This document shows positions 17,941 through 26,973 of a DNA stretch of 64,000 nucleotides, one piece after another. The stretch lies in the NCBI GenBank assembly GCA_964515235.1, contig CAZEVO010000007.1, positions 1 to 64,000 on the forward strand, given 5' to 3'. The stretch comes from OPU3-GD-OMZ sp964515235 (lineage in GTDB: Bacteria > Pseudomonadota > Gammaproteobacteria > Methylococcales > Methylomonadaceae). The notes below the pieces were generated by a model. It worked only from the letters and a program-made list of their open reading frames with translations. It searched no databases and was not told the origin of the DNA. Numbering within the stretch: position 1 is the first letter of the stretch; every line of letters starts with the position of its first letter. The position numbers and the translations under genes were made by a program.

Positions 17941-18903
17941 ATGGACTTAAAGTTTCTTGATTTTGAACAACCGATTGCTGAGCTGAACGCAAAAATTGAA
18001 GAATTGCGTAATGTTAAATTTGATGACGATATTGACATTGAAGATACTTTAAAGCAATTAGAGAGTAAGAATCAGGAACTGACAGAGTCCATTTACTCCA
18101 AATTATCAGATTGGCAGATATCTCAGGTATCACGTCATCCAGGACGACCTTATACGCTCGATTATATTGAGCATATGTTTACTGATTTTTGTGAGCTTCA
18201 TGGTGATCGTGCCTTTGCTGATGATCCTGCTATTGTTTGTGGCTTAGCTAAATTAGAGGGTCAAGCAATTATGATTATTGGCCATCAAAAAGGGCGAGAT
18301 ACCAAGGAAAAAATTTATCGAAACTTTGGAATGCCTAAGCCAGAGGGTTATCGCAAGGCGTTACGAATGATGAAGTTGGCAGAACGATTTAATTTGCCGG
18401 TGATCTGTTTGATTGATACGCCAGGTGCGTATCCGGGTATTGGGGCTGAAGAACGCGGTCAAAGTGAAGCCATTGCCCGAAACTTATTTGAGATGGCGCG
18501 CATTAAAACACCAATAATTTGTACGATTATTGGCGAGGGCGGTTCTGGGGGTGCACTGGCGATTGGTGTCGGTGATCGGCTGCTTATGTTGGAGTACAGT
18601 ACTTATTCGGTGATTTCTCCAGAGGGTTGTGCCTCTATCTTGTGGAAGAGTTCCGAGAAAGCAGAACTTGCTGCCGAGGCAATGGGCATTGTTTCTGATC
18701 GCGTGAGAGAGGCGGGGCTTTTGGATGAGGTTGTTCGTGAGCCGTTAGGCGGTGGTCATCGTGATTTTCAACAAGTTGCTAGTAATTTAAAAATAGCTTT
18801 GTTGAGGCATTTACAGTTTTTACGTGAAGAATCTATTGATGAATTATTAGAGAAGCGCTATCAAAGAATTATGGGATTTGGTGCGTTTTCTGATGAGGAC
18901 TAA
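17941..18903 (+). CDS. accA: Acetyl-CoA carboxylase carboxyltransferase subunit alpha
   Basis: AccA pairs with AccD to move carboxyl from biotin to acetyl-CoA, the first step of fatty acid synthesis. The 320-residue protein starts MDLKFLDFEQPIAELNAKIEELR and has the SRHPGRPYTLDYIE segment, GHQKGRDTKEK, the oxyanion-type GEGGSGGALAIGVGD near 200-214 and the C-terminal CASILWKSSEKA. Length matches E. coli AccA. tilS follows, as in the standard dnaE-accA-tilS order, but dnaE is not upstream; it lies at 47117-50623. Confidence 0.98.
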   Translation: MDLKFLDFEQPIAELNAKIEELRNVKFDDDIDIEDTLKQLESKNQELTESIYSKLSDWQISQVSRHPGRPYTLDYIEHMFTDFCELHGDRAFADDPAIVCGLAKLEGQAIMIIGHQKGRDTKEKIYRNFGMPKPEGYRKALRMMKLAERFNLPVICLIDTPGAYPGIGAEERGQSEAIARNLFEMARIKTPIICTIIGEGGSGGALAIGVGDRLLMLEYSTYSVISPEGCASILWKSSEKAELAAEAMGIVSDRVREAGLLDEVVREPLGGGHRDFQQVASNLKIALLRHLQFLREESIDELLEKRYQRIMGFGAFSDED

Positions 18904-19046
18904 TTCCTTTTTTCTCGTGGCAGTTGTTTGTTAACGTATCTTCTGAGTTGAATTTTTTGGTTCTTGGGATGACTTAGTGCTTCCGAGTTTAAGCGTTATG
19001 ATAAATCAGTGCTTATGGTTTTTTTCAATTTGAAAGGTTGTTGAGG

Positions 19047-20411
19047 GTGTTAACCCCCGAAGTACTATTTCGAATTTTACAGCGTTACTGGCAAGGGGAA
19101 AAAGTTTTTGTCGCCTATAGTGGCGGATGTGATTCCCATGTTTTATTGCATCTATGTGTGCAGATTCCTGCATTATCTGAATCGATTACAGCCGTTTATA
19201 TTGACCATGGGTTACAGGAATGTTCATCAGGCTGGGGTGAGCATTGTCAGCAGATTGCTGGCCAACTAGGGGTTAAATTTAAAAAAATTTCTTTAACGTT
19301 GTTACCTGTTCCAGGTGAAAGTCCTGAGGCAGTTGCGCGAGACGCACGCTATCAGGCCATAGCGTCATTGTTAGCGCCAGACGACCTTGTTTTAACCGCC
19401 CATCACCAAGAAGATCAATATGAAACAATTTTATTGAAAATGTTTAGAGGTGCTGGGTTGCTCGGGTTATCAGGGATTTCAGAGCATTCTAATTTAGGGG
19501 TGGGACAATTAATTAGACCTCTGATAGGGGTCAGCAAAAAATCGATTAACGATTATGCGATAGGCAATCAACTTAAGTTCATTCAGGATCCCAGTAATGC
19601 TTGTGTTGATTTTGATAGAAACTATTTGCGTAATATTATTACTCCGTTGTTAAAAGAGCGTTGGCCATCTGTGGATTCCACAGTAAGCCGTGCTGGGCGT
19701 CATTGCCATCAAGGGAATGTGTTGATTTCTGAATTGATTGATCCTGTCTTTATGCAGGTGTTTTGTCAGCAAGATCAGACGCTATCCGTTAATTTACTAA
19801 ATGGCTTAACTCCCTATGTTCAGGCGATGGTTATTCGTTCTTGGTTTAAGTGGCGGGAATTGGAAATGCCTTCTGAGCGGTCAATTAATTTATTACTAAG
19901 AGAGGTGTTAGTTGCGAGTAAAGACCGTAGCCCAGAGTTAATCATTGGTGATTATTGTGTTCGCCGGTTTCAAGATAAGTTGTATTTATTAAAAGTCTTG
20001 TTGCCGGTGGATTTGGATTTTGAACAACGATGGCCGCATGGGAAAGATATTTTAATATTAAAGAATAATGGAAAGTTAGAGCGGATTGGTCTAGAAGAAA
20101 GGGCGGATGCGTGGGGTTTTTGGGAGCAATATAAAGTAACTGTTCGTTATCGACAAGGCGGGGAAAGGATTAGTCTACCGGGGCGTACAGGGACGCATTT
20201 AGTAAAGAAATTATTTCAGGAAGCTAAGGTTCCGCCATGGTTGCGGTCTCGGATGCCGTTTATTTTTTTTGATGAACAGTTAGCTGCTGTTGGAGATAAA
20301 TGGGTTGCAGATGCATTTTACGAAATCTCAGAGGCTCATAAATTACAGTTTAAATGGACTTTAGCAACCAATAACAGGAAAGAGAATGACGAAAAGGCGA
20401 ATAACAATTAA
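19047..20411 (+). CDS. tilS: tRNA(Ile) lysidine synthetase
   Basis: TilS changes the wobble C of the CAU-anticodon isoleucine tRNA to lysidine with ATP and lysine. The PP-loop SGGCDS lies near residues 25-30 (FVAYSGGCDSHVLLHL). The AHHQEDQYETILLKMFRGAGLLGLSGI core and the DRNYLRNIITPLL segment follow. The C-terminal TilS_C domain includes RQGGERISLPGRTGTHLVKKLFQEAKVPPWLR. I chose GTG 19047, 9 bases after GAAAGG; TTG codons at 19038 and 19041 are alternatives. The 454-residue length is typical. Confidence 0.95.
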   Translation: MLTPEVLFRILQRYWQGEKVFVAYSGGCDSHVLLHLCVQIPALSESITAVYIDHGLQECSSGWGEHCQQIAGQLGVKFKKISLTLLPVPGESPEAVARDARYQAIASLLAPDDLVLTAHHQEDQYETILLKMFRGAGLLGLSGISEHSNLGVGQLIRPLIGVSKKSINDYAIGNQLKFIQDPSNACVDFDRNYLRNIITPLLKERWPSVDSTVSRAGRHCHQGNVLISELIDPVFMQVFCQQDQTLSVNLLNGLTPYVQAMVIRSWFKWRELEMPSERSINLLLREVLVASKDRSPELIIGDYCVRRFQDKLYLLKVLLPVDLDFEQRWPHGKDILILKNNGKLERIGLEERADAWGFWEQYKVTVRYRQGGERISLPGRTGTHLVKKLFQEAKVPPWLRSRMPFIFFDEQLAAVGDKWVADAFYEISEAHKLQFKWTLATNNRKENDEKANNN

Positions 20412-20432
20412 AATAGGCTTATAAATAAAACT

Positions 20433-20460
20433 TTGTTATCGTGAGATAATCAGGTATTAA
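20433..20460 (+). promoter_or_regulatory. Possible sigma70 promoter of pyrG
   Basis: TTGTTA (20433-20438), a 16-base spacer and TATTAA (20455-20460), about 43 bases before the pyrG ATG. This is a consensus-like reading by eye only. A small inverted repeat (TTATC/GATAA) lies in the spacer. Confidence 0.3.
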
Positions 20461-20503
20461 GTTAAGTCGATTCGATAAATCAGAGAGAAAGTCCTACTAT
20501 TTT

Positions 20504-22144
20504 ATGACTAAATTTATTTTTATAACGGGTGGTGTTGTTTCATCGCTGGGAAAAGGTATTGCCGCGTCTTCATTGGCTGCTATTCTTGAAGCACGAGGGC
20601 TGAATATTACCATGATCAAATTAGACCCTTATATTAATGTTGATCCAGGGACGATGAGTCCTTTTCAACACGGGGAAGTTTTTGTTACTGAGGACGGTGC
20701 GGAAACTGACCTGGACCTTGGGCATTATGAACGATTTATTGATTCACAAATGCTTCAGCGTAATAATTTCACGACCGGACAGATTTATGAAAATGTTATT
20801 CGTAAAGAGCGTAAAGGAGATTATTTAGGCGCAACTGTTCAAGTTATTCCGCATATTACGGATGAAATTAAACAACAAATATTAACCGGTTCTAAAGGGG
20901 CTGATGTGGCCTTGGTTGAAATTGGGGGAACCGTAGGGGATATTGAGTCATTGCCGTTTTTGGAGGCAATTCGGCAAATGCGTGTTGAACTAGGTGAAAC
21001 GGAGACGTTATTTATTCATTTAACATTGATCCCTTTTATTCGCTCTGCAGGTGAAGTAAAAACTAAACCAACACAACATTCAGTTAAAGAATTGCGGTCT
21101 ATAGGGATTCAGCCTGATATCTTGCTTTGTCGCTCGGAGCAAAATATTTCAGATGCTGACCGAAAGAAAATTGGTTTGTTTACTAATGTTTCAGAGCGAG
21201 CAGTTATCTCAGCCATTGATGCTGATTCTATTTATCGAATTCCTATGCTACTTCATGAGCAAGGCCTTGATGAAATTGTGGTTGAGAAATTAGATTTAAT
21301 TGTTCCGCCTGCTGATTTAAGCCAGTGGAGACGTGTTGTTGCGGCTTTAGAGGACAGTAAGAATGAGGTTACCATTGCTATTGTCGGCAAGTATGTCGAC
21401 CATTTGGATGCTTATAAGTCGTTGAATGAAGCATTAGTTCATGCTGGGATTCATACCCGAAACCGGGTGGTTCTTGACTATATTGATTCGGAGATTATAC
21501 AAGATGATTGTTTAGAATCTTTGTCTGGAGTTGATGCTATTTTGGTTCCTGGCGGCTTTGGTGAACGTGGAATTGAAGGAAAGGTGGCAACGGTTAAATA
21601 TGCCCGAGAAAACAACATCCCTTATTTTGGCATTTGTTTAGGGATGCAAGTTGCCGTGATTGAATATGCCCGAAATGTTGTTGGCTTAGAAAATGCCCAC
21701 AGTACTGAGTTTGTGGAAGGTACGGAAGACCCTGTAATTGGATTGATCACTGAGTGGATGGATGAGTCGGGGCGTCGAGAAGTTCGAGCTAATGACGCCG
21801 ATTTAGGCGGGACTATGCGTTTAGGCGGGCAAAAATGTCAATTGGAAAACGATACTTTAGCGCATCGTCTTTATCAACAGAATGTTATCAGTGAGAGACA
21901 TCGGCACCGTTACGAATTTAATAATCATTATTTATCGGCACTGGCAGAAAAAGGCATGATCTTTTCTGGTAAGTCGATTGATGGTCAATTAGTTGAAATG
22001 ATTGAAATCCCTGATCACCCTTGGTTTTTAGCGTGTCAGTTTCATCCGGAATTCACCTCAACCCCTAGAGGTGGACATCCGGTTTTTTCGGGGTTTGTTG
22101 CAGCAGCTGCTCTCTATAAAAAGACAAAGGAGTCTATGGAATGA
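20504..22144 (+). CDS. pyrG: CTP synthase
   Basis: PyrG aminates UTP to CTP using glutamine and ATP. The synthetase half opens MTKFIFITGGVVSSLGKGIAA with its P-loop and has the KLDPYINVDPGTMSPFQHGEV and EIGGTVGDIES motifs. The class I glutamine amidotransferase half has the nucleophile in FGICLGMQ near residue 379 and the His-Glu pair in CQFHPEF near 511-516. At 546 residues it is full length. The stop overlaps the kdsA ATG by four bases (ATGA), the usual pyrG-kdsA-eno operon. Confidence 0.99.
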   Translation: MTKFIFITGGVVSSLGKGIAASSLAAILEARGLNITMIKLDPYINVDPGTMSPFQHGEVFVTEDGAETDLDLGHYERFIDSQMLQRNNFTTGQIYENVIRKERKGDYLGATVQVIPHITDEIKQQILTGSKGADVALVEIGGTVGDIESLPFLEAIRQMRVELGETETLFIHLTLIPFIRSAGEVKTKPTQHSVKELRSIGIQPDILLCRSEQNISDADRKKIGLFTNVSERAVISAIDADSIYRIPMLLHEQGLDEIVVEKLDLIVPPADLSQWRRVVAALEDSKNEVTIAIVGKYVDHLDAYKSLNEALVHAGIHTRNRVVLDYIDSEIIQDDCLESLSGVDAILVPGGFGERGIEGKVATVKYARENNIPYFGICLGMQVAVIEYARNVVGLENAHSTEFVEGTEDPVIGLITEWMDESGRREVRANDADLGGTMRLGGQKCQLENDTLAHRLYQQNVISERHRHRYEFNNHYLSALAEKGMIFSGKSIDGQLVEMIEIPDHPWFLACQFHPEFTSTPRGGHPVFSGFVAAAALYKKTKESME

Positions 22145-22974
22145 AATTGTGTGGTTTTGAGGCGGGCTTAGATCAGCCTTTTTTTCTGATTGCCGGCCCA
22201 TGTGTTATTGAGAGTGAGCAATTAGCTATTGATACAGCCGGTCAACTGAAAGAACTAACGAGAGAATTGAAAATCCCGTTTATTTACAAGTCATCTTTTG
22301 ATAAGGCGAATCGCTCTTCTCATAAGAGTTTTCGTGGTTTAGGTATTGAGAAGGGGCTTCAAATTCTAGATAAAGTTAAACAAGAGTTTGATGTTCCGGT
22401 ATTAACGGATATCCATGAGGATACCCCTTTAGGTGAAGTAGCTAGTGTTGTTGATGTAATGCAAACGCCGGCTTTTCTTTGTAGACAAACCGGGTTTATT
22501 CAGCGTGTAGCTGAGCAAGGGAAGCCAGTTAATATCAAGAAAGGACAGTTTTTGGCACCCTGGGATATGGTTCATGTAGTTAATAAAGCAAAAGCGACAG
22601 GTAATGAGCAGATCATGGTTTGTGAGCGAGGTGCTTCTTTTGGGTATAATAATCTAGTCTCAGATATGCGGTCGTTGGCAGCCATGAGAGAAACAGATTG
22701 CCCTGTTGTTTTTGATGCGACACACTCAGTGCAATTGCCGGGCGGACAAGGTACCTGCTCGGGTGGACAAAGAGAGTTTGTACCTGTTTTGGCTAGGGCC
22801 GCAATGGCTGTTGGTATTGCGGGTATTTTTATGGAAACACACCCTGATCCAGATCAGGCAAAAAGTGATGGGCCAAATGCTTGGCCTCTCGACAGAATGA
22901 AAGAATTGTTAGAAATTTTATTAATACTCGATCAAACGGTTAAATCCAATCGTCTGATAGAAACAACTTTATAG
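22141..22974 (+). CDS. kdsA: KDO-8-phosphate synthase, predicted metal-dependent type
   Basis: KdsA condenses phosphoenolpyruvate with arabinose-5-phosphate to KDO-8-P for LPS. The 277-residue protein has YKSSFDKANRSS, TDIHEDTP, QTPAFLCRQT, NIKKGQFLAPWDM and FDATHSVQLPGG. The first strand reads IAGPCVIES with Cys at residue 21. In the family, cysteine here marks the metal-dependent enzymes (Aquifex type), whereas E. coli KdsA has asparagine. I therefore infer a metallo-KdsA. It overlaps pyrG by 4 bases and precedes eno by 9. Confidence 0.97.
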   Translation: MKLCGFEAGLDQPFFLIAGPCVIESEQLAIDTAGQLKELTRELKIPFIYKSSFDKANRSSHKSFRGLGIEKGLQILDKVKQEFDVPVLTDIHEDTPLGEVASVVDVMQTPAFLCRQTGFIQRVAEQGKPVNIKKGQFLAPWDMVHVVNKAKATGNEQIMVCERGASFGYNNLVSDMRSLAAMRETDCPVVFDATHSVQLPGGQGTCSGGQREFVPVLARAAMAVGIAGIFMETHPDPDQAKSDGPNAWPLDRMKELLEILLILDQTVKSNRLIETTL

Positions 22975-22983
22975 GTAATGAAA

Positions 22984-24267
22984 ATGGCTGAAATTGTAGA
23001 TGTTCGTGCAAGAGAAATTCTAGACTCAAGAGGTAATCCTACCATTGAGGCTGATGTGGTTCTAGCTTCGGGAGTGGAAGGCAGCGCTATGGTTCCTTCA
23101 GGTGCTTCAACAGGGGAAAGAGAAGCTATTGAATTACGTGATGGTGATAAAACACGTTATATGGGTAAGGGTGTACTAAATGCAGTAGAGAACACACGTA
23201 CTGAAATTCGTTCAGCAGTGATAGGTTTGGATGCTGCTGATCAGACTTTACTTGATAAGACGATGATTGATTTAGATGGCACAGACACGAAAGGTCGATT
23301 AGGTGCAAATGCGACCTTGGCTGTTTCTATGGCTGCAGCAGATGCTGCAGCAAAAGAGCAAGGGGAGCCACTTTATCAATATATGAATAATGACGGAAAG
23401 TTTATCTTGCCGGTACCGATGATGAATATTATTAATGGCGGGTCTCATGCTGACAATAGTGTTGATTTGCAGGAGTTCATGATTTTACCTGTGGGTGCAC
23501 CTAGCTTTACCGAAGCAATACGTTATGGGGCTGAAGTTTTTCATACCCTTAAAAAGGTTTTGACCGAGCAGGGTATGACGACAACAGTAGGTGATGAAGG
23601 GGGGTTTGCGCCTAACTTACCATCGAATGAGGCAGCAATTGGGGTTATTCTTCAAGCTATTGAGCAGGCAGGGTACCGACCTGGAGAAGATATTTATTTA
23701 GGTCTTGATGCGGCAAGTTCTGAGTATTTTGTTAATGATCGTTATGTTTTAGCATCTGAAAATAAACGATTTGATTCTGAAGGCATGACAGACTTCTTAG
23801 CAGATTGGGTGAATAAATATCCAATTATCAGCATTGAAGATGGCTTAGATGAGAATGATTGGGATGGCTGGAAGTATTTAACAGAGCAGTTAGGTGGCAA
23901 AATTCAATTGGTAGGGGATGACTTATTTGTTACTAATCCATCTATTTTGAAGGAAGGTATTGATAAACAAATAGCAAATTCAATCCTTATTAAAGTAAAT
24001 CAAATTGGTACTTTAACTGAAACGTTTGAAGCGATTGCAATGGCTAAAGCAGCTAATTATTCTGCAGTAGTCTCTCATCGATCAGGTGAAACGGAAGATG
24101 TCACGATAGCTGATCTAGTTGTTGCCACAGGTACGGGGCAAATTAAAACTGGATCTTTAAGTCGATCTGATCGTATCGCTAAATATAATAGACTAATGAA
24201 AATAGAAGAGCAATTAGGTGCTAAAGCACATTATGCTGGGAAAAGTGCTTTTAGAATGTTGGCTTAA
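22984..24267 (+). CDS. eno: Enolase
   Basis: Enolase converts 2-phosphoglycerate to phosphoenolpyruvate and in gammaproteobacteria also joins the RNA degradosome. The product has VRAREILDSRGNPTIEADV, GASTGEREA, NGGSHADNSVDLQEFM with its active-site His/Glu, the metal ligands in GLDAASSEYF, SIEDGLDENDW and GDDLFVTN, the lysine in ILIKVNQIGTLTE and the signature SHRSGETED. ATG 22984 is preferred to 22978 because AGG at 22973-22975 is then 8 bases away and the protein starts MAEIVDVRA as in relatives. The length is normal. Confidence 0.98.
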   Translation: MAEIVDVRAREILDSRGNPTIEADVVLASGVEGSAMVPSGASTGEREAIELRDGDKTRYMGKGVLNAVENTRTEIRSAVIGLDAADQTLLDKTMIDLDGTDTKGRLGANATLAVSMAAADAAAKEQGEPLYQYMNNDGKFILPVPMMNIINGGSHADNSVDLQEFMILPVGAPSFTEAIRYGAEVFHTLKKVLTEQGMTTTVGDEGGFAPNLPSNEAAIGVILQAIEQAGYRPGEDIYLGLDAASSEYFVNDRYVLASENKRFDSEGMTDFLADWVNKYPIISIEDGLDENDWDGWKYLTEQLGGKIQLVGDDLFVTNPSILKEGIDKQIANSILIKVNQIGTLTETFEAIAMAKAANYSAVVSHRSGETEDVTIADLVVATGTGQIKTGSLSRSDRIAKYNRLMKIEEQLGAKAHYAGKSAFRMLA

Positions 24268-24295
24268 TTTAGATTGGTAGAGTTAAACCCAAACT

Positions 24296-24595
24296 GTGCG
24301 TATTTTGTTGGGAGGCGTTGTTTTGTTAACCGTGATGTTACAGTACCGATTAATTTTCGGTGAAGGTGGTTTGCAGCAAGTGAGTGACTATCAACAGCAG
24401 ATTACTGTTCTGAACCAACAAGATTTACTTAAGAAAGAGCGAAATGAGCGTATCTATCGTGAGGTTCTGGGTTTAAGAAAAGGAGACGAGGCGCTTGAAG
24501 AGAGAGCTCGTAATGAATTGGGTATGATTGGAAAGAATGAAACCTTTTATCAATACCTTCAACCGGAGTCTACTCAAGTAAAAGACCGTCATTAA
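24296..24595 (+). CDS. ftsB: Cell division protein FtsB
   Basis: FtsB forms the FtsQLB complex that signals septal peptidoglycan synthesis. The 99-residue product has an N-terminal membrane helix (about residues 3-20), a coiled coil with LNQQDLLKKERNERIYREVLGLRKG, and the short globular EERARNELGMIGKNETFYQYL motif that defines the family. It starts at GTG 24296 with a weak ribosome site. The position between eno and ispD is the classical one. Its last codons are part of a terminator hairpin. Confidence 0.93.
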   Translation: MRILLGGVVLLTVMLQYRLIFGEGGLQQVSDYQQQITVLNQQDLLKKERNERIYREVLGLRKGDEALEERARNELGMIGKNETFYQYLQPESTQVKDRH

Positions 24596-24636
24596 TCGTT
24601 TATTTTTGATGGTCTTTTACTTCATTCTTTTTTTTA
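24576..24636 (+). terminator. Rho-independent terminator overlapping the end of ftsB
   Basis: AAGTAAAAGACCGTCA (24576-24591) pairs with TGATGGTCTTTTACTT (24607-24622) over 16 positions with one G.T wobble, and TTCTTTTTTTT follows. The left arm lies in the last codons of ftsB, whose stop is in the loop. This ends the pyrG-kdsA-eno-ftsB transcript and separates it from ispD. Confidence 0.85.
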
Positions 24637-24711
24637 ATCGGTATCGGTAATTTTTTGTGGATAGCAGGGTTGTCTTTTTTCCTAATATTTATTTTAGGAT
24701 ATTGAGTATTT

Positions 24712-25407
24712 ATGAGTGAGTCAGAGAAGTTTTGGGGAGTTGTTCCGGCCGCCGGAGTAGGTAAAAGGATGCAATCGGATCGGCCGAAACAATACTTAAT
24801 GCTTGGTGATAAAACGGTTATAGAACAAACTTTATTTCAATTACTAGAGGCAGATTGTTTTGAAGCTATTGCCGTGGCAATCTCATCAGAAGATCCTTAT
24901 TGGCCGACATTGTCTTGTTCGAGTCAGGAAAATATTATTCGTGCAGAGGGCGGTCTCGAGCGAGCTGACTCTGTGTTATCAGCTTTAAATGCTTTGAATG
25001 AAAAGGCAGATGATAATGACTGGGTGTTGGTTCATGATGCGGCAAGACCATGTCTAAAGGTATCCGATATTCATGGCTTGATTGAAACTCTACAGCATGA
25101 AGATGTAGGCGGAATTCTAGCTTTACCATCTCACGATACCTTAAAGAATGTTACTCAAGGGAAGATTGTAGATTCAGTTGATAGGAATAAAATCTGGCGC
25201 GCTCTAACGCCACAAATGTTTCGTTATGGTGCATTAAAGAATGTTTTACAACTAGCGGCTAATCAAGGTCAAGTCGTCACAGATGAGGCTAGTGCATTTG
25301 AATTAAATGGGTTTCAACCTAAAATTGTTGAAGGGCAACCCGGGAATATAAAAATCACCCGGCCGGAAGACTTGAGATTGGCAAAATTTTATTTGGAGCA
25401 AGAATGA
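24712..25407 (+). CDS. ispD: 2-C-methyl-D-erythritol 4-phosphate cytidylyltransferase
   Basis: IspD is the third step of the MEP isoprenoid pathway, making CDP-methylerythritol from MEP and CTP. The 231-residue protein has the nucleotide motif VPAAGVGKRMQSDRPKQYL (residues about 11-29), VLVHDAARPCL and the C-terminal GNIKITRPEDLRLA. It is preceded by the ftsB terminator and so probably has its own promoter in the TTTTTTCCTAATATTTATTTTAGG area, which I cannot define. It overlaps ispF by 4 bases. Confidence 0.97.
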   Translation: MSESEKFWGVVPAAGVGKRMQSDRPKQYLMLGDKTVIEQTLFQLLEADCFEAIAVAISSEDPYWPTLSCSSQENIIRAEGGLERADSVLSALNALNEKADDNDWVLVHDAARPCLKVSDIHGLIETLQHEDVGGILALPSHDTLKNVTQGKIVDSVDRNKIWRALTPQMFRYGALKNVLQLAANQGQVVTDEASAFELNGFQPKIVEGQPGNIKITRPEDLRLAKFYLEQE

Positions 25408-25886
25408 TACGAATTGGGCAAGGCTACGACGTTCATCGTTTTCAAGAGGAAGGTGATGTTATTTTAGGTGGTGTAACCATTGATTATGACAAGGGTATAG
25501 CTGCACATTCAGATGGTGATGTTGTTCTTCATGCCCTATCTGATGCGTTATTAGGGGCTGTAGCTTTAGGTGATATCGGACATCATTTTCCAGATACTGA
25601 CTCTTCATTTAAGGGTGCGAATAGTCGGGTTTTATTGCGGCATGTGTATAGTCTTGTTGAAGAAAAGGGCTATAATTTAGTGAATGCAGATATTACTATT
25701 ATTGCACAAGCGCCCAAAATGGCGCCCCATATTGATGGTATGAGAAATCACATTGCGAGTGACCTAAGCGTAGCTGCAGATTGCATTAATGTGAAAGCAA
25801 CGACCACAGAAGAACTTGGCTTCGAGGGTCGTAGAGAAGGAATTGCAGTTCAAGCCATAGTTTTGGTGAGTGATGGGTTGTCCTAA
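25404..25886 (+). CDS. ispF: 2-C-methyl-D-erythritol 2,4-cyclodiphosphate synthase
   Basis: IspF closes the cyclic diphosphate in the MEP pathway. The 160-residue protein has the metal ligands DVHRF (D9, H11) and the His in AHSDGDVVLHALSDALLGA, then GDIGHHFPD, and the C-terminal KATTTEELGFEGRREGIAVQA. Length is typical for the stand-alone trimeric enzyme. The ATGA overlap with ispD indicates coupling. Confidence 0.98.
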   Translation: MIRIGQGYDVHRFQEEGDVILGGVTIDYDKGIAAHSDGDVVLHALSDALLGAVALGDIGHHFPDTDSSFKGANSRVLLRHVYSLVEEKGYNLVNADITIIAQAPKMAPHIDGMRNHIASDLSVAADCINVKATTTEELGFEGRREGIAVQAIVLVSDGLS

Positions 25887-25949
25887 TTACGTGAATTAAA
25901 GTGTTGTTTGTATTGAGTACTGACTTTTTTCTCATCAAGTAGGATTATA

Positions 25950-26972
25950 GTGATAACGCTTCCAGACTGGCCTACAACCTATGGTGGTCCACAAGGTTCA
26001 GGTTTTATTCGTCAATTTCCAGAAGATTTTAAGGTTGAGGAGGTTTTACCTTTTACACCGAGTGGAGAAGGCGAGCATATATTTCTTTTTATTGAAAAAC
26101 GAGGAGAAAATACTGATTATGTTGCTCGAAAATTGGCGAAATTTGCCGGTGTTTTGAGTAGAGATATTGGTTATGCTGGCTTAAAAGACCGACAAGCAGT
26201 AACCCGCCAATGGTTCAGCATTTGGCTGCCTGGAAAAACGATGCCCGAGTGGCAATACTGGGATGAAGAAAACATTATCTTGAGTAAGATAACTAGGCAT
26301 CATAAAAAGCTAAAGCGAGGCGTCTTAACGGGTAATAAATTTAGTTTAATAATCCGTCAATGGGAAGGGGATATTGAGAAAACAGAGCAATTGCTAACGA
26401 CGATTGCTAAAGCAGGGATTGCAAATTATTATGGACCACAACGTTTTGGTCATGATGGCAAGAATATTGAAAAAGCACAGCTTTTATTTCAAGGTAAGTC
26501 ATTTAATAGAAATCAACGAAGTCTTTATTTGTCAGCGACCCGGTCATTTCTTTTTAATGGTCTTTTAGCACGTCGAGTTGAGTTGAATAACTGGAATCAA
26601 ATTGTATTAGGTGATGTGTTGCAATTTGATGGTTCAAATAGTTTATTCCAAACCGATACGATTAACAAAAATATGGCAGTGCGCGTTGCGGACTTAGAGG
26701 TTCATCCAACGGGGAGTTTATGGGGGCGTGGCGAGGTGTTAGTACAGGCTGAATCATGGCGTATTGAACAGACAATATTAAGCCAGAATATTGAGTTCAA
26801 AGAAGGGCTAGAGGCAATGGGTCTACAGTTAGGACGCAGAGCATTCAGAGTCCGAGTCAAAGAGTTAAGTTGGAGTTTTTTTGATGAAAAAACATTAACG
26901 TTGTCTTTTTTCTTACCGGCAGGTAGTTATGCGACAGCACTGTTAAAAGAAATTATGGTTGTCAGGAACTAA
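25950..26972 (+). CDS. truD: tRNA pseudouridine(13) synthase TruD
   Basis: TruD modifies U13 of glutamate tRNA. The 340-residue protein shows FKVEEVLPFTPSGEGEH, ENTDYVARKLAKFAGV, the catalytic aspartate in GYAGLKDRQAVTRQWFS near residue 79, and the TRUD insertion domain ending NYYGPQRFGHDGKN. The GTG start follows AGGA by 5 bases. The ispF-truD-surE-pcm order is conserved, with uppP and an Smr gene inserted here between truD and surE. Confidence 0.96.
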   Translation: MITLPDWPTTYGGPQGSGFIRQFPEDFKVEEVLPFTPSGEGEHIFLFIEKRGENTDYVARKLAKFAGVLSRDIGYAGLKDRQAVTRQWFSIWLPGKTMPEWQYWDEENIILSKITRHHKKLKRGVLTGNKFSLIIRQWEGDIEKTEQLLTTIAKAGIANYYGPQRFGHDGKNIEKAQLLFQGKSFNRNQRSLYLSATRSFLFNGLLARRVELNNWNQIVLGDVLQFDGSNSLFQTDTINKNMAVRVADLEVHPTGSLWGRGEVLVQAESWRIEQTILSQNIEFKEGLEAMGLQLGRRAFRVRVKELSWSFFDEKTLTLSFFLPAGSYATALLKEIMVVRN

Positions 26973-26973
26973 T

